This document shows, piece by piece, positions 32,888-36,831 of a stretch of DNA of 36,831 nucleotides. The translations under genes and the position numbers were made by a program. The stretch is from Anaerotruncus sp. MC2020 (GTDB lineage: Bacteria; Bacillota; Clostridia; Oscillospirales; Ruminococcaceae), in contig JNKE01000001.1 in the NCBI GenBank assembly GCA_000701945.1, positions 1 through 36,831 of the forward strand. Direction: 5' to 3'. The first letter of the stretch is position 1. Every line of letters begins with the position of its first letter. Under the pieces are notes generated by a model, which had not been told where the DNA came from, made no database searches, and saw only the letters and a program-made list of their open reading frames with translations.

Positions 32888-32909
32888 CGCAATTTATCAC
32901 GTCAAGTAC

Positions 32910-32938
32910 TTGACAAGCTCCTTTTTATATGGTATAAT
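32910..32938 (+). promoter_or_regulatory. Promoter of the metal transporter operon
   Basis: TTGACA, 17 bases, TATAAT: perfect consensus hexamers. Confidence 0.88.
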
Positions 32939-32944
32939 CTTAAA

Positions 32945-32967
32945 TTGAAAATGATTATCATTTTCAA
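32945..32967 (+). promoter_or_regulatory. Fur/Zur-type operator
   Basis: A perfect 23-bp palindrome with arms of 11 bp (TTGAAAATGAT) around one T. Its centre matches the Fur box GATAATGAT-type consensus at most positions. It starts at the expected transcription start, so a bound repressor would block the polymerase. It may respond to Zn, Fe or Mn. Confidence 0.85.
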
Positions 32968-32997
32968 AAGGCAATACCATTTCAAGGAGTTTTTACT

Positions 32998-33963
32998 ATG
33001 TTCAGAAAAATCATCACCGCAGCAGCCGTTCTCTCACTCGCAGCCTCGTCTCTCGCAGGCTGCTCAGCTCCCGTAAATGACAGCGGCAAGCTGGACGTTG
33101 TCTGCACGATATATCCCATATACGACTGGACCTGTCAGTTAGCTGACGCCGACGACGCCAACATCACCTACCTCATGACAAGCGGCGCCGACCTCCACAG
33201 CTACCAGCCCACCGCCGACGATATCATGAAGATTTCCTCCTGCGACGTGTTCGTATACGTAGGCGGCGAGTCCGACAACTGGGTCGACGGAGCCCTCAAA
33301 AACGCCCGCAACAAGAATATGAAGGTCGTCGACCTCATGGACGTACTCGGCAGCGACCTCCGCGAGGAGGAGCTCAAGGAGGGTATGCAGGCTGATGAGG
33401 AGGAAGAAGAAGGCGAGGACGAGATAGAGTACGACGAGCACATTTGGCTCTCGCTCCGCAACGCCGAAAAGTGCGTGACTGCTATCGCTGATGAGCTCGC
33501 GGAGGCTGACAGCGCTCACGCGGACAGCTACAAAAACAACTGCACCGCCTACTGCGACAAGCTCACCGACCTCGACAACCAGTACAGAGAAATGGTCGGC
33601 AGCGCCAAGACAAAGACGCTCATTTTCGGCGACAGATTCCCCTTCCGCTACCTCGTCGACGACTACGGGCTCGACTACTTCGCCGCATTCATCGGCTGCT
33701 CAGCCGAGAGCGAGGCGAGCTTCGAGACGATAACCTTCCTCGCTAACAAGTGCGACGAGCTCGGCGCGGAGTACATATTCACCATTGACGGCTCTAACTG
33801 CAATATCGCAAATGCGATAGTTTCAAGCACAAAGACAAAGTCGCAGAAGGTGCTCACGCTCAATTCCATGCAGACCATAAAAATGACCGACGACAAAAAG
33901 CCCGCAGGCTACTGCGAGCTCATGACCGATAATCTCAATACTCTGAAAGAGGCTTTGAATTAA
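32998..33963 (+). CDS. Metal ABC transporter substrate-binding lipoprotein (ZnuA-like)
   Basis: 321 residues with signal and lipobox, SSLAGCSAPVND. Metal ligands are likely the His in GADLHSYQPTADD (near 61), the His in YDEHIWLS (near 149) and, in place of a third His, the Asp in FGDRFPFRYLVDDYGL (near 205). A loop of mostly Glu and Asp near 122-146 stands where most relatives have a His-rich loop. It delivers the metal to the permease. Zn, Mn and Fe all remain possible. AAGGAG precedes the ATG. Confidence 0.88.
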   Translation: MFRKIITAAAVLSLAASSLAGCSAPVNDSGKLDVVCTIYPIYDWTCQLADADDANITYLMTSGADLHSYQPTADDIMKISSCDVFVYVGGESDNWVDGALKNARNKNMKVVDLMDVLGSDLREEELKEGMQADEEEEEGEDEIEYDEHIWLSLRNAEKCVTAIADELAEADSAHADSYKNNCTAYCDKLTDLDNQYREMVGSAKTKTLIFGDRFPFRYLVDDYGLDYFAAFIGCSAESEASFETITFLANKCDELGAEYIFTIDGSNCNIANAIVSSTKTKSQKVLTLNSMQTIKMTDDKKPAGYCELMTDNLNTLKEALN

Positions 33964-34676
33964 TGGAACAAATTATTTGCAAGGACGCCGCCCTCGGTTA
34001 CGAGGACGGCATTGTCACCGAGGAGCTCAATTTCACCGTCAGCAGCGGCGATTACCTCTGTATCCTCGGCGAGAACGGCTCGGGCAAGAGCACACTGATT
34101 AAGGCTCTGCTCGGACTGAAGCCGCAGGTACGCGGCGAGATAAAGTGGGTGAACGGCTTCTCCTCGAAGGAGATAGGCTACCTCCCGCAGCAGACTCCCG
34201 TGCAGAAGGACTTTCCCGCGTCGGTGCGCGAGATTGTGCTCTCTGGCTGCCTGTCAAAGACAGGACTGCGCCCGTTCTACAACGCTAAGGAAAAGGAGCT
34301 CGCGCACAAGAATATGCACAGGCTCGGCATATGCGACCTCGAGAATCGCTGCTACCGCGACCTCTCGGGAGGTCAGCAGCAGCGTGTACTGCTCGCGCGG
34401 GCGCTGTGTGCGACGGAGAAGATGCTCCTGCTCGACGAGCCTGTGACTGGTCTCGACCCGCACGCACAGAACGACCTCTACGAGCTGATAGCCTCGCTCA
34501 ACAAGGCGGGCATCACTATTATAATGGTATCCCACGACATCAGCTCGGCGATGAAGTACGCGTCACATATACTCCACATCGGCAAAAAGCAGCTGTTTTT
34601 CGGCACTAAGGACGACTACCTCAAGAGCAAGGTCGGTCGCTCATTCATAGAAACGGAGGCAGGAGCAAATGGCTGA
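33963..34676 (+). CDS. Metal ABC transporter ATP-binding protein (ZnuC-like)
   Basis: 237 residues. Walker A GENGSGKSTLIKALLG near 36, Q-loop YLPQQTPV, signature LSGGQQQRVLLARAL near 138, Walker B MLLLDEPVTGLD, switch His MVSHDISS. It overlaps the preceding stop by one base and the next start by eight bases. Confidence 0.93.
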   Translation: MEQIICKDAALGYEDGIVTEELNFTVSSGDYLCILGENGSGKSTLIKALLGLKPQVRGEIKWVNGFSSKEIGYLPQQTPVQKDFPASVREIVLSGCLSKTGLRPFYNAKEKELAHKNMHRLGICDLENRCYRDLSGGQQQRVLLARALCATEKMLLLDEPVTGLDPHAQNDLYELIASLNKAGITIIMVSHDISSAMKYASHILHIGKKQLFFGTKDDYLKSKVGRSFIETEAGANG

Positions 34677-35523
34677 GATGTTCTCTACACTTCATTATTA
34701 CTTCTCGTTTTCGTTCGTGCGCTATGCGCTGATAGTCGGACTGCTCATAGCTCTGTGCTCGTCGCTGCTCGGTGTCACCCTCGTACTGAAGCGCTTTTCA
34801 TTCATCGGCGACGGTCTCTCGCACGTTGCATTCGGAGCTATGGCTGTCGCGTCAGTGGTCAACCTGACGAACAATATGCTCATCGTACTGCCCGTCACTA
34901 TCATCGCAGCGGTGCTGCTGCTCAGAACGGGGCAGAATACCAAAATAAAGGGCGACGCGGCAGTCGCGATGATATCAGTCGGCACGCTCGCGGTCGGCTA
35001 TATGCTGATGAATCAATTCCCCTCCTCATCGAACATCTCCGCGGACGTGTGCAGCACGCTCTTCGGCTCGACCCTCATACTCACCCTCACGCCGTTCGAC
35101 GTTTGGCTGTGTATCGGTATGTCGGTGGTCGTGCTCGTGATGTTCGTGCTCTTCTACAACAAGATTTTCAGCGTCACCTTCGACGAGAATTTCTCAAAGG
35201 CGACTGGTATCAACTCCGACGGCTATAACCTCCTCATCGCGATAATCACTGCGCTGATAATCGTGCTCGCGATGAACCTCGTAGGCTCGCTGCTCATCTC
35301 CGCCCTCATCATTTTCCCCGCGCTCTCGGCAATGCGCCTGTTCAAGAGCTTCCGCGGAGTTATCATCTGCTCGGCGGTGATATCGGTAGTATGCGCCGCC
35401 GCAGGTATTATCATATCCATTCTCGCTTCGACCCCCGTCGGCTCGACCATAGTCACCGCGGACATCGTCGTTTTCCTCGTATTCTGGGTGATTTCTGCTT
35501 TCACAGGGAGGTCAAGAGCGTGA
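34669..35523 (+). CDS. Metal ABC transporter permease (ZnuB-like)
   Basis: 284 residues with about eight membrane helices. The family pattern is seen in VTLVLKRFSFIGDGLSHVAF at the N-terminus and in the later VGSLLISALIIFPALSAMRL. It forms the channel with the ZnuC-like ATPase. AGGAG precedes its ATG. Confidence 0.92.
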   Translation: MAEMFSTLHYYFSFSFVRYALIVGLLIALCSSLLGVTLVLKRFSFIGDGLSHVAFGAMAVASVVNLTNNMLIVLPVTIIAAVLLLRTGQNTKIKGDAAVAMISVGTLAVGYMLMNQFPSSSNISADVCSTLFGSTLILTLTPFDVWLCIGMSVVVLVMFVLFYNKIFSVTFDENFSKATGINSDGYNLLIAIITALIIVLAMNLVGSLLISALIIFPALSAMRLFKSFRGVIICSAVISVVCAAAGIIISILASTPVGSTIVTADIVVFLVFWVISAFTGRSRA

Positions 35524-36083
35524 GATACAGACTATTTGCAGCTGTGGCAGCTGCGGCGCTGCTCGTCGGCTGCGGTGACACGTCAGCTGTCGACAAGATT
35601 GCGGCTTCGCAGGGCGTGACCACCGAAAAGCCTACAAAATCCGCGGCAGAGCTCGCTGAGCCGATACATACCACAGCTCCGACGACCGATGCGGCGACAG
35701 CTCCGCAGATGTCGGGTGAACCGCTCGACGCCAACGGTGAGTTCGACATCGACCTCACAACTCTCAGCGCGAGCATGGTCTACGGGCAGGTCTACGATAT
35801 GGTCTATCACCCCGAGGACTACCTTGGCAAAACCGTGAAAATGCGCGGTCCATTCGCATACTACTGCGACGAAGCGACTGGCAAGGAGTATTTCGCCGTG
35901 CTCATCACTGACGCGATGGCGTGCTGTAGTCAGGGCATCGAGTTCGTCCTCGAGGGGGAGTACTCCTACCCCGACGATTACCCCGAGCTAAACTCGGAAA
36001 TAACGGTGATAGGGCGTTTCAGCAGCTATACCGAGAACAATATCCCGTACAGTCAACTCACTAATGCACATATAGTTGAATAA
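35520..36083 (+). CDS. Small lipoprotein of the metal transporter operon
   Basis: 187 residues from a GTG with GGGAGGT upstream; it overlaps the permease stop. The signal and lipobox LFAAVAAAALLVGCG are clear. A Thr/Ala-rich linker is followed by a domain from about residue 90 with VKMRGPFAYYCDE and DAMACCSQGIEFVLEG, in which two adjacent cysteines could bind metal. Its position suggests a helper for metal capture. The family is not characterised to my knowledge. Confidence 0.75.
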   Translation: MRYRLFAAVAAAALLVGCGDTSAVDKIAASQGVTTEKPTKSAAELAEPIHTTAPTTDAATAPQMSGEPLDANGEFDIDLTTLSASMVYGQVYDMVYHPEDYLGKTVKMRGPFAYYCDEATGKEYFAVLITDAMACCSQGIEFVLEGEYSYPDDYPELNSEITVIGRFSSYTENNIPYSQLTNAHIVE

Positions 36084-36089
36084 AGAGAA

Positions 36090-36125
36090 CGCCGTCCCAG
36101 CGTTATTGCGGGGACGGCGGTTTTT
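36090..36125 (+). terminator. Terminator of the metal transporter operon
   Basis: CGCCGTCCC, 12-base loop, GGGACGGCG, then GTTTTT. Confidence 0.85.
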
Positions 36126-36154
36126 GTCCGATAAAAAAGATGTTGGCAAATAGA

Positions 36155-36180
36155 AGTGCCTCGGCTATTGCCGAGGCACT
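36155..36180. repeat. Perfect 11-bp stem hairpin with downstream A tract
   Basis: AGTGCCTCGGC, TATT, GCCGAGGCACT, then eight A on the plus strand. On either strand no T tract follows the stem, so a terminator role is doubtful. It lies between convergent transcription units. Confidence 0.5.
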
Positions 36181-36328
36181 AAAAAAAATAAAGACATTTA
36201 TCGCGGAAAAAATCGCGGCTCAGAAAAAATGAAACGCTTCTTATTAAAGAATAAAGAAAAAAGAATAAATAAGAAATAATAATACAACAGCGCCAGCACT
36301 GCAATTATTCTATATTATTTATTCTTTC
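36181..36328. other. AT-rich spacer between convergent units
   Basis: No ORF or RNA gene seen. Confidence 0.6.
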
Positions 36329-36365
36329 AAAAATAAAAAAACGCCCCACAGCGTTAGCTGTGGGG
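36329..36365 (-). terminator. Terminator of the rRNA operon
   Basis: On the minus strand CCCCACAGC, 4-base loop, GCTGTGGGG, then CGTTTTTTTATTTTT. It lies just after the tRNA. Confidence 0.9.
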
Positions 36366-36368
36366 TGC

Positions 36369-36445
36369 TGGTGGGCCAACAGGGACTCGAACCCCGGACC
36401 GTCCGGTTATGAGCCGGATGCTCTAACCAACTGAGCTATTGGCCC
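36369..36445 (-). tRNA. tRNA with CAT anticodon (elongator Met or Ile2)
   Basis: 77 bases with CCA encoded. Acceptor GGGCCAA pairs with TTGGCCC; the anticodon stem CCGG(C)/(A)CCGG holds loop CTCATAA; the T loop is GTTCGAGTC. A CAT anticodon may be Met or, after lysidine modification, Ile; sequence alone leaves this open. It follows 5S in the rRNA operon. Confidence 0.92.
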
Positions 36446-36490
36446 TGATACAATTAAACGGAAGTCTGTGACTTCCGTTTAATCTTTTGT

Positions 36491-36606
36491 GCTGGCACAG
36501 ATCTACTTTCCCGGGCCGTCACCAGCCGAGTATCATCGACGCGGATGAGCTTAACTGCCGTGTTCGGAATGGGAACGGGTGTGACCTCATCGCAATATGC
36601 ACCAAC
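36491..36606 (-). rRNA. rrf: 5S ribosomal RNA
   Basis: About 116 bases, with the conserved GAACACGGCAGTTAAGCTC and CCCGTTCCCATTCCGAAC. The terminal helix pairs GTTGGTGCA with TGTGCCAGC, which fixes the ends to within a few bases. Confidence 0.93.
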
Positions 36607-36666
36607 TCTTAAAAACTGAACAAAGCTAATGCTGAGGGAAAACTCAGTGTGATGAAGTAAAAGGAA

Positions 36667-36831
36667 AAGCCCTCGACCGATTAGTATGCGCTGGCTGAAC
36701 GTGTCACCACGCTTACACCTTGCACCTATCAACCTCATAGTCTTTGAGGGGTCTTACTCTTACGATGGGATATCTTATCTTGAGGTCGGCTTCACGCTTA
36801 GATGCCTTCAGCGTTTATCCGTTCCGCACAT
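36667..36831 (-). rRNA. rrl: 23S ribosomal RNA, 3' end (partial)
   Basis: The minus strand carries the conserved 3' end of 23S rRNA, including TCTAAGCGTGAAGCC and ACTAATCGGTCGAGGGC. The 5' part lies beyond the window. The 3' boundary is approximate. Confidence 0.93.

Overview
The window looks like a chromosomal segment of a low-to-moderate GC Gram-positive anaerobe, most probably a Ruminococcus-like member of the Oscillospiraceae (Bacillota). This rests on a spoIIA sporulation operon, a fused CpsC/CpsD regulator with a PHP-type phosphatase, a class A PBP with a Gly/Pro/Asn-rich tail, strong GGAGG ribosome binding sites, and TTGACA/TATAAT promoters. No organism name can be proven from the sequence alone.

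Region 1 (1-16.9 kb, minus strand, AT-rich) is a Wzx/Wzy-type exopolysaccharide or capsule locus. Transcription runs right to left. It starts with a fused chain-length/tyrosine-kinase protein and its phosphatase under a near-perfect promoter (16830-16859). A gap with a second promoter, a long leader and a coding remnant follows (13752-14377). Then come UDP-glucuronate 4-epimerase, UDP-glucose dehydrogenase, an Alg14/Alg13-like split glycosyltransferase, a beta-propeller/GT2 fusion, a Stealth phosphotransferase, a Wzy polymerase, a Wzx flippase, a sulfotransferase-like protein, a class V aminotransferase, a cytidylyltransferase-oxidoreductase fusion, a GNAT and the start of a secreted Ig-like protein. 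The set points to an acidic (uronic acid), phosphate- and possibly sulfate-decorated polymer. No priming glycosyltransferase is seen.

Region 2 (about 16.9-22.86 kb, plus strand) looks like an integrated mobile element. It has nearly 2 kb of protein-free DNA with at least eight hairpin modules of roughly 86-113 bp spacing and two copies of a larger structured element. A DUF927-type P-loop ATPase, tiny ORFs and a large serine recombinase follow. The modules and the duplicated RNA-like element are the most unusual thing in the window.

Region 3 (22.9-36.1 kb, GC-richer) is housekeeping: a U32-like TIM-barrel protein, a transglutaminase-like lipoprotein, spoIIAA-spoIIAB-sigF, a flavin reductase, a BofC-like membrane protein, a class A PBP, a THUMP-type RNA methyltransferase, ComF, a C_GCAxxG_C_C protein, and a metal ABC transporter operon behind a 23-bp perfect Fur/Zur-type palindrome. 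Region 4 (36.3-36.8 kb, minus strand) is the distal end of an rRNA operon: 23S 3' end, 5S, a CAT-anticodon tRNA and a terminator.
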